Of a stretch of 64,000 nt of DNA, positions 53,485 to 63,435 are shown one piece after another. The stretch spans positions 1,674,001 through 1,738,000 of the forward strand of contig OZ255629.1 of NCBI GenBank assembly GCA_965276785.1. Reading direction: 5' to 3'. The stretch comes from LMUY01 sp965276785. Lineage in GTDB: Bacteria > Pseudomonadota > Alphaproteobacteria > Acetobacterales > Acetobacteraceae. How positions within the stretch are numbered: the first letter of the stretch is position 1; each line of letters begins with the position of its first letter. A program made the translations under genes and the position numbers. The notes below the pieces were generated by a model. That model did no database searches. It saw only the letters and a list, made by a program, of their open reading frames with translations, and had not been told where the DNA came from.

Positions 53485-53598
53485 TAGGCGGGCTACGCTT
53501 GCTGGCTAAACGCGTTCCGGGTCGGCGGCATGGGGACGGTGACGTCGGAGCACATCGGGCGGGTGATGGAGGCGGTGGGGCGGGGGGAGCGCGCGCCG
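53485..53598 (+). pseudogene. Decayed copy of the aminotransferase 3' end
   Basis: This stretch matches the last ~150 bases of the gene ending at 52779. CGTTCCGG.TCGGC.GCATGG, GACATCGGGCGGG (here CACATCGGGCGGG) and GGCGGTGGGGCGGGGGGAGC are shared in the same order. The copy has an inserted base near 53509 that shifts the frame and lacks about 33 bases found between the last two blocks in the intact gene. It is a relic of a tandem duplication or of a second, lost aminotransferase gene. Confidence 0.6.
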
Positions 53599-53649
53599 AT
53601 CTCGGGTCAGCCGGGTTCGCGAGGGCTGCTTTCAATTCCACTAGGCCGA

Positions 53650-55230
53650 TTAAGCACTACGTTCATTGAACATTTCGATCTGTGATGCCGGGCGATGCTC
53701 ATCGGTTGGCAGCATGGCGGCGATGGCGTCGGCAGGCACGTTCGCCAGTTCCTTAGGCTCCATCTTATAGAGGCCACCACCATAAACCCGCCCTTCCCTG
53801 AGCAGGGTTTCCGGCGGGATCGCATCGAGGAATTGCCACAATCGCCGGCCTAAATCCGGGTCGTTCGCGAGGGCGCGCGCGAGCGCCGGCTTGGGGTAGA
53901 GTAGCAGATACACGTTGGCGGCCGTCGCATCAGATTGGTTAAGGATGAAGCGGAAAGGCTTCATGCGCCGTTCCAAGCCGCGCCCCATGTAAGTACAGAG
54001 GAAGGGCGGTGCCGGCCGGTTCTCCTGCGCGTACCAGGGCGAGCGGCGACTGCATAGATACGTTTCCGCAACTTTCGGCTTGCCGGTTTCAAGATAGGCC
54101 CATAGCTCCGGATAGCGTTCTCGCACCTCATTTTCCGGCAACCGACAATCGAGGATAAATTGCTGGCGCTGGATTTTCGGCGTGCCATCAACTTCCGCCT
54201 CAATCACGTCCGCTTCGAGATGGCGTGGTCCCGGCAGGATCGGCTTGAAGAACTTTGCTGGCAGGCTGCGCGCCGCCATGTCTGTCCGGCTCATGATGAA
54301 AAAGCCGTTGTCGCCGGTGGCGAGGCCGCGTTTGATATCGAAGAAGTCCGCCAGGCGCAGCCCATCAGTAGCGGCCCTGACGCCAGAGGCGGCGAGGCCC
54401 GTCCACTTGGTAGCATGCTGCAAAGCCGTCGCCGACACATGGCGCGAGAGCGCTGGCCTGGCGAGCGTTCCGCCATAGCTGAACTCGACCTGGTGCCCCT
54501 GAGCGGCGTGGCGCTTTCTAAACCAGACGACGGCGGAGGACACGAGGGCATCCCCGAACTGCAAATCGTTTGGGTCAAAGCGATGGACACGCAGCAACTC
54601 GATGTGGTTAAGCAAGTAACGCTTCACAGGGCCGCCATAGTTGACGTCCATGAACTCGCTTGGAATGAGCCAGCCGGCTACGCCGTCATCGGCCAGCCAG
54701 GCATGCGCGAGGCCGAGAAAGTAGCAGTAAAGGCCTGCGAGACCCGCCATCGGCACGCTACAGGCAGCCGTTGTTCTCGCCAGTAGCCGAGCCTTGGCTG
54801 CCTTATCCATATGATGGTGCCGGACATAGGGTGGGTTGCAGATGATTAGATTGAACCTCTCCGCTGCTTCCGGAGGCTGCATCGTGGTGAAATCGCCTAC
54901 CGTTAACTTGAGCGTTTGACCCTGCCACAGCGCGCGCGCTGGCTCGCCGTAGTGCGGGTCAATCTCGACTCCAGCAGCTGCCGTGATGCGCGCAGCAGGA
55001 AATTCCCGCAGTAGCGCAGCATAGAAAGAGCCCGTGCCGATGGCGGGATCAAGAAAGCGGACGGGCGATTCCACCGGAAGTAGCTTCCGCGCATAGGCCA
55101 GCAAGTCGGTTGCCAACAGCGTGGGCGTTGCGAACTGTCCGAGGCGATTACGTTGGCGCTGAGTCTTGGTGGAATCGAGTGCCGTTTGCAAGGCGAGGCG
55201 GCGATCTTCGATTGGAAGCGGCGCGTTCAT
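53650..55230 (-). CDS. Type II N6-adenine DNA methyltransferase (XamI-type)
   Basis: A 526-residue modification enzyme of the gamma class. Motif X GQFATP (31-36), SAM-binding DPAIGTGSFY (61-70) and catalytic NPPY (132-135, in CNPPYVRHHHM) are present; a long C-terminal half (about 270-520) serves as target recognition domain. It protects host DNA from the neighbouring XamI-like nuclease by methylating adenine in the shared site. It begins two bases after the nuclease stop codon. GC content is lower than in flanking genes, as expected for a mobile restriction system. Confidence 0.9.
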   Translation of the reverse strand: MNAPLPIEDRRLALQTALDSTKTQRQRNRLGQFATPTLLATDLLAYARKLLPVESPVRFLDPAIGTGSFYAALLREFPAARITAAAGVEIDPHYGEPARALWQGQTLKLTVGDFTTMQPPEAAERFNLIICNPPYVRHHHMDKAAKARLLARTTAACSVPMAGLAGLYCYFLGLAHAWLADDGVAGWLIPSEFMDVNYGGPVKRYLLNHIELLRVHRFDPNDLQFGDALVSSAVVWFRKRHAAQGHQVEFSYGGTLARPALSRHVSATALQHATKWTGLAASGVRAATDGLRLADFFDIKRGLATGDNGFFIMSRTDMAARSLPAKFFKPILPGPRHLEADVIEAEVDGTPKIQRQQFILDCRLPENEVRERYPELWAYLETGKPKVAETYLCSRRSPWYAQENRPAPPFLCTYMGRGLERRMKPFRFILNQSDATAANVYLLLYPKPALARALANDPDLGRRLWQFLDAIPPETLLREGRVYGGGLYKMEPKELANVPADAIAAMLPTDEHRPASQIEMFNERSA

Positions 55231-55232
55231 GT

Positions 55233-56207
55233 TCAAACCCCGAACGCGGCAAGCTCGTCGATCCGGTGCTCCCAGACCCAATCGATGCCCTCGCCCGCCT
55301 CGTAGCCGAGGTAGCCCGTGTCAAAATATCCGCAAAGAAACAAGACGAAACGCACCCGCGCACCGTACGTATGGCGGAGCTGGGTGATCTTCACTGCCTC
55401 CTCCTTGCGGCGTTTGTTAACGTTAGTGAAGTCGCCAGCCGATTTCGCTTCGATAAACAGGGGCAGTTCACCCGCTTTCGCTGCCTTCGGCATCACCACG
55501 GTGTCAACCGGTATGTTAATGGTCGTCCCACTCCCCTGCCGCTTCACCGGCACATTAAGGCGAAAGCTGAAGGTGCCAGGCGGCATGGCGTCGAAACGGA
55601 TCTTGGGCGGCAACGGCCGATAACCTCGCACCTTCAGCCAGGTGCCGATAGCGGTGAGCTGGCGCTTTTCCTGCGCGTTGCGGATGATCGGGTTTGCGAC
55701 AGCGCCGCACAGGCGATCCGCCACGATGGTAGCGGCACGGTGGATTTCGGTTTCCGTTGCTGGCGTACTGCGGCCGAGCCAGACAAAGATATCAGGGTCG
55801 GCCATTTTTTCGATGATCGCACCGATCTTGTTGAGGTCGGTTGCGAGCGCGCGAGCGATCATGCGCGGGGGCATTCTCCCTTTTTCCATCGCACTAACCA
55901 AGTTTTTCGATACGCCGGCAAGGCCGACCAGGCGGTCTACGGCAATCGGCGGGCAGGTCGACATGCGCAAGGTCGACAGCACGCCCGGATCTCGGGTCAA
56001 CACGGCAGCACTAATATTCGTTAGATTATTCGTCTTGTGCAGCGTGTCCTCTACGGTGACAGTCGTCTTGATCCGTGTCTCTCGATAAGCGGTCGGCGCG
56101 AAGCTCATGAACCAATCATTATACATGTCAACAGATTGAAGAATATCGGGCTTCCAACGATCCGGCTTCGTGCGATTGACGGCGGCGTTGGCTCTTTTAG
56201 CCGACAC
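55233..56207 (-). CDS. XamI-family type II restriction endonuclease
   Basis: A 324-residue nuclease. WKPDILQSVDMYNDWFMSFAP, TNNLTNISAAVLTRDPGVL and LRMSTCPPIAVDRLVGLAGV agree with the XamI family, whose founder cuts GTCGAC. The PD-(D/E)XK core is visible as PVDTVV (Asp235) and LFIEAKSAGDFTN (Glu253-x-Lys255). I start at a GTG at 56207, where GAGG is six bases away; the TTG at 56219 has no such site. Nuclease precedes methylase in transcription, an order that usually demands a second promoter or controller; none was recognised. Confidence 0.88.
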   Translation of the reverse strand: MSAKRANAAVNRTKPDRWKPDILQSVDMYNDWFMSFAPTAYRETRIKTTVTVEDTLHKTNNLTNISAAVLTRDPGVLSTLRMSTCPPIAVDRLVGLAGVSKNLVSAMEKGRMPPRMIARALATDLNKIGAIIEKMADPDIFVWLGRSTPATETEIHRAATIVADRLCGAVANPIIRNAQEKRQLTAIGTWLKVRGYRPLPPKIRFDAMPPGTFSFRLNVPVKRQGSGTTINIPVDTVVMPKAAKAGELPLFIEAKSAGDFTNVNKRRKEEAVKITQLRHTYGARVRFVLFLCGYFDTGYLGYEAGEGIDWVWEHRIDELAAFGV

Positions 56208-56349
56208 GCTTTGCCTCAAGGTATAATTGCCGCATCTTCGTTAGCAGCAGGTTAACTGAACAGATCCATAAAAGGTCGAAGTCCGGCCCAGGGCCCGATT
56301 TGATTCCGTATTAACCACCCTCGTATCCACGGTTATGGATCATGCGAAA

Positions 56350-56377
56350 GGGGGCGGCACCCTAAGATGCCGCCCCC
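56350..56377 (-). terminator. Probable katG terminator
   Basis: GGGGGCGGCA and TGCCGCCCCC form a perfect ten-base-pair stem with an eight-base loop. On the minus strand it lies 20 bases after the katG stop codon and is followed by a short T run (TTTCGC), as in a factor-independent terminator. Confidence 0.65.
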
Positions 56378-56396
56378 CAACTCACGTCCGGCCTGC

Positions 56397-58628
56397 TTAA
56401 GTGCGAGTGCCCGAAGTCGTGGTTGCCGCCAGGTCGAACCGGTCGGAGTTCATCACCTTGTTCCACGCCGCCACGAAGTCCTTCACGAACTTATGCTGGG
56501 CATCCGCGGCGCCATAGACCTCGGCAAAGGCCCGCAGTTGCGAGTGCGAGCCGAAGATGAGGTCGACCCGGGTGGCGGTCCACCTCACGTCCTTGGTCTT
56601 GCGGTCGCGGCCCTCGTAGGCGTTCTCGGACTCGGTCGGCATCCACTCCACGCCCATGTCGAGCAGGTTGACGAAGAAGTCGTTGGTCAACTTGCCGAGC
56701 CGGTGGGTGAACACGCCATGCGGGGAGCCGGCGGCGTTGGCGCCCAACACCCGCAAACCACCAACCAACACCGTCATTTCCGGGGAGGTCAGCCGCAGCA
56801 GCTCGGCACGGTCCACCAACGCCTCCTCCGGCGCCATGAATTGAGCGCCCTCGTAGTGGTTGCGGAAACCGTCGGCGGTCGGCTCCAGCGGGGCGAACGA
56901 GGCGGCGTCGGTCTGCTCCTGCGAGGCGTCCATGCGGCCGGGGGTGAACGGCACCGTCAGGTCGCTGCCGGCAGCCTTGGCCGCTTGCTCGATGGCAGCA
57001 CAGCCGCCGAGCACGATCAGGTCGGCGAGCGACACCTTCTTGCCGCCGGGCGCAGAGGCGTTGAACGCGGTCTGGACGGATTCGAGCTGCTGCAACACCT
57101 TGGCCAGCTCCGCCGGGTCGTTTACCGGCCAATCCTTTTGCGGCGCTAGACGGATACGCGCTCCGTTGGCGCCGCCGCGCTTGTCCGAACCGCGGTAGGT
57201 CGAGGCTGACGCCCAGGCCGCGGAGACGAGTTGCGGCACCGACAGCCCGGTGGCGAGGATTTGGGCCTTGAGCGCTGCAATGTCCGCCTCGCTGACCAAC
57301 GGGTGATCCACGGCTGGGATCGGGTCCTGCCAGATCAGCGTCTCCTTGGGGACGAGCGGGCCGAGGTAGCGCTGGATCGGGCCCATGTCGCGGTGGGTGA
57401 GCTTGAACCAGGCGCGGGCGAAGGCGTCGGCGAACTCGTCGGGGTGCTCGTAGAAGCGGCGGGAGACCTTTTCGTAGGCCGGGTCCATCCGCAGCGCGAG
57501 GTCGGAGGTGAGCATGGTGGGGAGGCGCTTCTTGGCCGGGTCGTGCGGGTCGGGGACGATGGCGTCGGCGCCCTTGGCCTGCCACTGGTAGGCGCCGGCC
57601 GGGCTCTTGGTCAGCTCCCACTCATACTTGAACAGGTTGTCGAAGTAGTTGTTGCTCCACTGGGTCGGGGTCTGCGACCAGATGACCTCCGGGCCGCCGG
57701 TGATTGCGTCCGCGCCGAACCCCGTGCCGTGCTTGCTGCGCCAGCCCAGGCCCTGGTCCTCGATGGAGCCGCCCTCCGGCTCCGGACCGACGAAAGAGGG
57801 GTCGCCGGCGCCGTGGGTCTTGCCGAAGGTGTGGCCGCCGGCGATGAGGGCCACGGTCTCCTCGTCGTTCATCGCCATGCGCGCGAAGGTCTCGCGGATG
57901 TCGTGGGCGGAGCCGACCGGGTCGGGCTTGCCGTTGGGGCCTTCGGGGTTGACGTAGATGAGGCCCATCTGCACTGCGCCGAGCGGACCTTCGAGCTGGC
58001 GCTCGCCGCTGTAGCGTTCGTCGCCGAGCCAGGTGCCCTCGGGGCCCCAGTACAGCTCTTCGGGCTCCCAGGAGTCCGCGCGGCCGCCGGCGAAGCCGAA
58101 GGTCTTGAAGCCCATCGATTCCAGCGCGACGTTGCCGACCAGGACGAACAAGTCGGCCCAGGAGAGCTTGTCGCCGTATTTCTGCTTGATCGGCCAGAGC
58201 AGCCGGCGTGCCTTGTCCAGGTTGGCGTTGTCGGGCCAGCTGTTGAGCGGTGCGAAGCGCTGCTGGCCGCCGCCGGCGCCGCCGCGGCCGTCGGTGGTGC
58301 GGTAGGTGCCGGCGCTGTGCCATGCCAGGCGGATGAACAGGCCGCCGTAATGGCCGAAGTCGGCCGGCCACCACTCCTGCGAGTCGGTCATCAAGGCATG
58401 CAGGTCCTGGATGACGGCGTTCAGATCGAGGGTCTTGAACGCCTCGGCATAGTTGAAGCCGGTGTCCATCGGGTTGGCGCGCTGCGAATGCTGGCTCAGC
58501 GTGTTGAGGTTCAGCCCCTCGGGCCACCAATCCCGATTGCCCCGGCGCGAGCTCTTGCGCGGGGACGAAGCGCCGCCGTGGGCCACCGGGCACTGCCCCG
58601 AAACCTTGTCGTCGGTCATCCCATCCAT
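56397..58628 (-). CDS. katG: Catalase-peroxidase KatG
   Basis: A 743-residue heme enzyme that removes hydrogen peroxide. The distal site RLAWHSAGTYR gives Arg100, Trp103 and His104; Tyr225 (LIYVNPEG) and Met251 (ARMAMNDE) complete the Met-Tyr-Trp adduct with Trp103 that is needed for catalase activity; the proximal heme histidine is in IAGGHTFGKTHG. The second, inactive peroxidase-like half is also complete. AGGAGA precedes the ATG. It lies downstream of oxyR on the same strand, which fits OxyR control. Confidence 0.97.
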   Translation of the reverse strand: MDGMTDDKVSGQCPVAHGGASSPRKSSRRGNRDWWPEGLNLNTLSQHSQRANPMDTGFNYAEAFKTLDLNAVIQDLHALMTDSQEWWPADFGHYGGLFIRLAWHSAGTYRTTDGRGGAGGGQQRFAPLNSWPDNANLDKARRLLWPIKQKYGDKLSWADLFVLVGNVALESMGFKTFGFAGGRADSWEPEELYWGPEGTWLGDERYSGERQLEGPLGAVQMGLIYVNPEGPNGKPDPVGSAHDIRETFARMAMNDEETVALIAGGHTFGKTHGAGDPSFVGPEPEGGSIEDQGLGWRSKHGTGFGADAITGGPEVIWSQTPTQWSNNYFDNLFKYEWELTKSPAGAYQWQAKGADAIVPDPHDPAKKRLPTMLTSDLALRMDPAYEKVSRRFYEHPDEFADAFARAWFKLTHRDMGPIQRYLGPLVPKETLIWQDPIPAVDHPLVSEADIAALKAQILATGLSVPQLVSAAWASASTYRGSDKRGGANGARIRLAPQKDWPVNDPAELAKVLQQLESVQTAFNASAPGGKKVSLADLIVLGGCAAIEQAAKAAGSDLTVPFTPGRMDASQEQTDAASFAPLEPTADGFRNHYEGAQFMAPEEALVDRAELLRLTSPEMTVLVGGLRVLGANAAGSPHGVFTHRLGKLTNDFFVNLLDMGVEWMPTESENAYEGRDRKTKDVRWTATRVDLIFGSHSQLRAFAEVYGAADAQHKFVKDFVAAWNKVMNSDRFDLAATTTSGTRT

Positions 58629-58782
58629 GGTGTCTCTCCTGTCATGTTGGCCACCCGATTTTGCCGGCGATGCCCGCCGCTGCCGCCGAGGCGCGCGCGA
58701 CGGGCTTGTCCCGCGGGTGATCCATAGCCCTACTCTAGCGCCCGCCGCCTCCGCTGGGAAATCGACTGGCTGCGAGGAAGCG

Positions 58783-58797
58783 ATCGAGTGGGTCGAT
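58783..58797. promoter_or_regulatory. LysR-type dyad upstream of katG
   Basis: ATCGA-GTGGG-TCGAT is a perfect 15-base dyad of the T-N11-A type used by LysR-family regulators. It sits just after the oxyR stop codon and about 155 bases before the katG start, so it is a candidate OxyR site. In a GC-rich genome such a dyad can arise by chance. Confidence 0.35.
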
Positions 58798-58803
58798 TGC
58801 TGG

Positions 58804-59721
58804 TCACACCCGGTGGACGCCCTGCGGCAGGTGATTGCACAGGGTTTGCGCCAGCAGGTGGATGTCTCGCGGCTTGGTGAACCGGCGGCGCCAGACCAGC
58901 CCGATGCGCCGCCCCACGCCGGCTTCGAGCGGCCGCGTCGCGACCGCGCGGCCGCGGGCTTCGCCGCACGCCATCGCCGGCAGCAGGGTATTGCCGAGGC
59001 CCGCCGCCACCATCTGCAGGATGGTTTCGAGGCTGGTGGCGCGGAAATCGCCTTCGGCGTCGCGGTCGGCCATCCCGCAGACCGCCAATGCCTGGTCGCG
59101 CAAGCAATGGCCTTCGGTCAGCAGCAGCAGGCGCTGGCCGCGAAGCTCGTCCTCTTTCATGATTTTGCCGGTGGCGGGCATGATCTTGCCGGTGGCGGGT
59201 TTACGGCTCTTGGGCTCGGCGAACCAGAACGGTTCGTCGAACAGCGGCAGGGTCTCCAGCCGGTCGTCGGGCACCGGCAGCGCGACCAGGGCGGCGTCGA
59301 GCTGGTGCGAACCGAGCCGCTCCAGCAGGGAGGCGGTCAGGTCCTCGCGCAACGACAGGCGCAGCTCGGGGTAGGCTTGCTTCAGCGCCGGGATCAGCCA
59401 GGGCAAAAGGTAGGGCCCGAGCGTCGGGATGACGCCGAGGCTGAACCCGCCGACCAAAGGCCCGGCGATCTGGCGGCCAACGCTCATAATGGCCTCGACA
59501 TCGGCCAGGACCTGCCGAGCCCGCCCGGCGATGTCCGCCCCCACGGCCGTCACGCTCACCGATTTGGACGTGCGCTCGAACAGCGTGACGCCGAGCTGTT
59601 GCTCGAGGTGCTTGATTTGGGTGCTGAGGGTGGATTGGGCGATGCTGCAAGCGGCGGCGGCGCGGCCGAAATGAGCGTGTTCGGCGAGTGCCACGACGTA
59701 ACGCAGATCCTGTAACGTCAT
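58804..59721 (-). CDS. oxyR: Hydrogen peroxide sensor OxyR
   Basis: A 305-residue LysR-type regulator. The helix-turn-helix lies in residues about 16-45 (HFGRAAAACSIAQSTLSTQIK). The redox pair is Cys206 (TEGHCLRDQAL) and Cys215 (AVC), spaced nine residues apart as in E. coli (199 and 208). Residues 175-188 are a tandem PATGKIM repeat caused by a 21-base duplication. Other family features, such as FDEPFWFAEP and TSLETILQMVAAGLGNTLLP, are intact. katG follows, the expected target. It lies 70 bases downstream of argG on the same strand. Confidence 0.93.
   Translation of the reverse strand: MTLQDLRYVVALAEHAHFGRAAAACSIAQSTLSTQIKHLEQQLGVTLFERTSKSVSVTAVGADIAGRARQVLADVEAIMSVGRQIAGPLVGGFSLGVIPTLGPYLLPWLIPALKQAYPELRLSLREDLTASLLERLGSHQLDAALVALPVPDDRLETLPLFDEPFWFAEPKSRKPATGKIMPATGKIMKEDELRGQRLLLLTEGHCLRDQALAVCGMADRDAEGDFRATSLETILQMVAAGLGNTLLPAMACGEARGRAVATRPLEAGVGRRIGLVWRRRFTKPRDIHLLAQTLCNHLPQGVHRV
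59158..59199. repeat. 21-bp in-frame tandem duplication inside oxyR
   Basis: Two copies of a 21-base unit (59158-59178 and 59179-59199) differ at one base (T or C). They encode two PATGKIM units just before the cysteine-containing redox loop. Confidence 0.9.
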
Positions 59722-59791
59722 GCGGGCATGCGCGACCGGGGCGGCTTCGGACGCGGCTTCGATGCGCTCATAGATCGCGACGCGATGGGCG

Positions 59792-61021
<1,230 letters not shown>

Positions 61022-61027
61022 GGTGCA

Positions 61028-62116
61028 TTGGAACTCCTGAGACGGCGCACGTGGCGCATAGCGGGCTGGCTTCGGGGCAGCAAGCAAGTGTTGTTCCTTG
61101 TGGCGCTGATGATCCTGGGCTCGCCGGGCCTGGCTTGGGCGCAGGCCTTGCTCGACCCGGCGCGGGTGCCGGGCCTGGATGCGGCCGGGCGCGCGCTCTA
61201 CGCCGGCTGGCTGCTGACCAACACACCACGGGCGGTGGCGGTGGGCAGCAATGGCAAAATCGGCTGGTATGCCGGCGGCAACTCGCTGCCGGCGGCACGG
61301 ACGCAGGCGGTCTCGCTCTGCACCGAGCATGGCGGCGTCGCCTGTCAGATCTATGCCGAGAACCTGGACATCGTATGGCCGGGCCGGGAGTGGCACCCTG
61401 CCCCGCCACCCGGACCGTTTGTCGACACGATTAATGAAAGCTTCGTTCCGGACGAGCGGTTCCTTTGGCATGGCCCGGCGGCGGCCTTGGGCGTGATCGT
61501 GTGGTCGCACGGCAAGCAGGGGGTCGATGTCGATGTGCGCGGGTTGCAGCCGCCGCCGTTCTTGCGCGCGTTCAACAACGCCGGGTTCGACATCGTGCGG
61601 TTCGACCGCGCGCCGCGGGTGGACCTGGTGCTGCGAGCGCGGGGGTGGCTGGAGGACGAACTGCCGGCGCTGCGCCGTCTTGGCTACCGGCGGGTGGTGG
61701 CGGCCGGGCAATCCCGCGGGGGATGGACGTCGCTGCAGATGCTCGACACGCCTGGGCTGGTGGATGCGGTGATCGCGCTGTCGCCCGCGGCGCATGGCCG
61801 AGGAGCGGATTCCGATCTGCTTGCGCAGGACGACGACCTGCGCGCCATCGTGGCGGGCGCTGCGCCAGGAGCCGCGAGGGTCGCGGTGGCGCAGTTCGAG
61901 GGTGACCCGTTCGCCTCGGATTTTGATCGCCGCGCGGCGCTGCTGAACCGATTGCGCGCCAAGGTGGGAGCGGTGCTGTTGATCGACCGGCCGGCCGGGT
62001 TGCATGGCCATTTCGGCGGCACGGGGCAGGCATTCAGCAGCCGGTTCGCCTCCTGCCTGTTAGGCTTCGTGCTCGACCCGGCGCCAGCCGCCGCCTGCCC
62101 GGAGGCTGAACCATAG
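61028..62116 (+). CDS. Secreted alpha/beta hydrolase
   Basis: A protein of about 362 residues with a signal peptide (VLFLVALMILGSPGLAWAQA) and an alpha/beta-hydrolase domain. The nucleophile elbow is GQSRG (in VVAAGQSRGGWTSLQM), the acid may be in FEGDPFASDFD and the histidine in GLHGHFGGTG. The substrate is unknown. The start is uncertain: the TTG at 61028 lies only six bases from the argG start on the other strand, and a GTG at 61088 would still give a signal peptide. The 3' end overlaps the convergent MFS gene by 57 bases, a long overlap. Confidence 0.7.
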   Translation: MELLRRRTWRIAGWLRGSKQVLFLVALMILGSPGLAWAQALLDPARVPGLDAAGRALYAGWLLTNTPRAVAVGSNGKIGWYAGGNSLPAARTQAVSLCTEHGGVACQIYAENLDIVWPGREWHPAPPPGPFVDTINESFVPDERFLWHGPAAALGVIVWSHGKQGVDVDVRGLQPPPFLRAFNNAGFDIVRFDRAPRVDLVLRARGWLEDELPALRRLGYRRVVAAGQSRGGWTSLQMLDTPGLVDAVIALSPAAHGRGADSDLLAQDDDLRAIVAGAAPGAARVAVAQFEGDPFASDFDRRAALLNRLRAKVGAVLLIDRPAGLHGHFGGTGQAFSSRFASCLLGFVLDPAPAAACPEAEP

Positions 62117-63244
62117 CAGCAGGGCCAAAGCGGCCAAGGCGGGGCAGTCGGCGGCGAACACGGCGCGGTAGCCCCGCCAGCCAATGCCGGCGCCACAGAG
62201 CAGCGCGCCCAAGGCCTGGCCGGTGAGCAGCGCAAAGGCGAAGCTCGAGACCGCCACGCCGCGGGAGGCGGGCAACATCTCGGTCGCGCGGGCCTGCAGC
62301 ACGATGTGGAGCATGAAGTAGCCGAGGCCGAGCATGATCTCCGCGACGACATAGGCTGGCCAGGCTCCGGCAAACGCTGCCAGCGCCATCCCGGCGGCGG
62401 CGACCAACCCGCCCAGCAGCACCAGCGTCGCCTCCGCCCAGTGCGCGACCAGGCGGGGCGCCAGCCGGATATAGGCCCAACAGCCCACGCCGAAGCAGGC
62501 CAGCACCAAGCCCGCGGCGCCATAGCTCAGCCCCAGCCGCTCGTGCAGGAACGGGCCGATGAAGGGGACGGTGCCGGTGAACAGCATGCCGTCGACCACG
62601 GTCATGGCCAGCAGCAGCATCGGGCCGCGGTGCCACAGCCCGGCAAAGCTGCGCCGGGTCACGCTGCTGCGGCGGGTTGGCAGCCGGCGGATCTGCAGGG
62701 CGATCCACAGCGCCAAGCCGAGCGCCGCGAGCGAGAGCAGCACGAATACGCCCCGCCAGGAGACGAATTGGCCGAACAGCCCGCCCACCGGCCCGGCGAC
62801 GACCTGGGCCAGCACCACACCCATCAGAAAGCGGCTCAGCACCAACTGGCGGTCGGCGTAGTCGGTGCCGTCGCCGATATAGGCGAGACAGACCGGCACC
62901 AACCCGGCACTCGCGGCGCCCGACAGGATGCGCAGCAAGGTGAGCGGGAGCAGCCCCGTGGCTAGGGCGCATCCGGCGGTGGCGGCGCAATAGCCGAGCA
63001 GCGCCGCCACCAGCACGCGGGGCTTGCCGAACCGATCCGCTAGAGGGCCGACCACGAGCTGGCACAGGCCATAGGGCAAGGTGAAGGCGGCCAGGATGAC
63101 GGCGACTTGCGGCACGCCGACATGGAAGTCACGCGCGATGGGGTCGAGCAGGGAGTCGACCACGCGGGCGCCGGCGGAGGACAGGAAGCCTGCCGCAGCC
63201 AAGAGCGGCAGGGGAACTCCGATCCGATTGCTCGTCATTTTCAT
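62060..63244 (-). CDS. MFS transporter (drug/arabinose exporter type)
   Basis: A 394-residue major facilitator with twelve membrane segments. The loop 2-3 motif GPLADRFGKPRVL and the antiporter-type motif C region LAQVVAGPVGGLFGQ support proton-linked export. Substrate is unknown. The C-terminal end (RAGGGWRRVEHEA) is read opposite the hydrolase gene. Confidence 0.85.
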   Translation of the reverse strand: MKMTSNRIGVPLPLLAAAGFLSSAGARVVDSLLDPIARDFHVGVPQVAVILAAFTLPYGLCQLVVGPLADRFGKPRVLVAALLGYCAATAGCALATGLLPLTLLRILSGAASAGLVPVCLAYIGDGTDYADRQLVLSRFLMGVVLAQVVAGPVGGLFGQFVSWRGVFVLLSLAALGLALWIALQIRRLPTRRSSVTRRSFAGLWHRGPMLLLAMTVVDGMLFTGTVPFIGPFLHERLGLSYGAAGLVLACFGVGCWAYIRLAPRLVAHWAEATLVLLGGLVAAAGMALAAFAGAWPAYVVAEIMLGLGYFMLHIVLQARATEMLPASRGVAVSSFAFALLTGQALGALLCGAGIGWRGYRAVFAADCPALAALALLLWFSLRAGGGWRRVEHEA

Positions 63245-63435
63245 GGCGCGCAGTCAAGGTTGGACTCGGCACTGGAGACAAGACGGGGCTGGGGCGCACG
63301 GCCGGTGTGAGGTGGAGATTGAGCCGGAAGACGTTACAGACAAGACATGATGTGCGGTATTTACCGGAGCTTCGGCAACATAATCAGCGGTTTCGCGCCG
63401 GGCAGAGTAATTTTGTTGTTTGTGATAAATCGTTG

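Noticed and set aside
57231..58727. 498-codon plus-strand frame opposite katG
   Set aside because: Shadow of katG; valine/glycine/alanine-rich without motifs.
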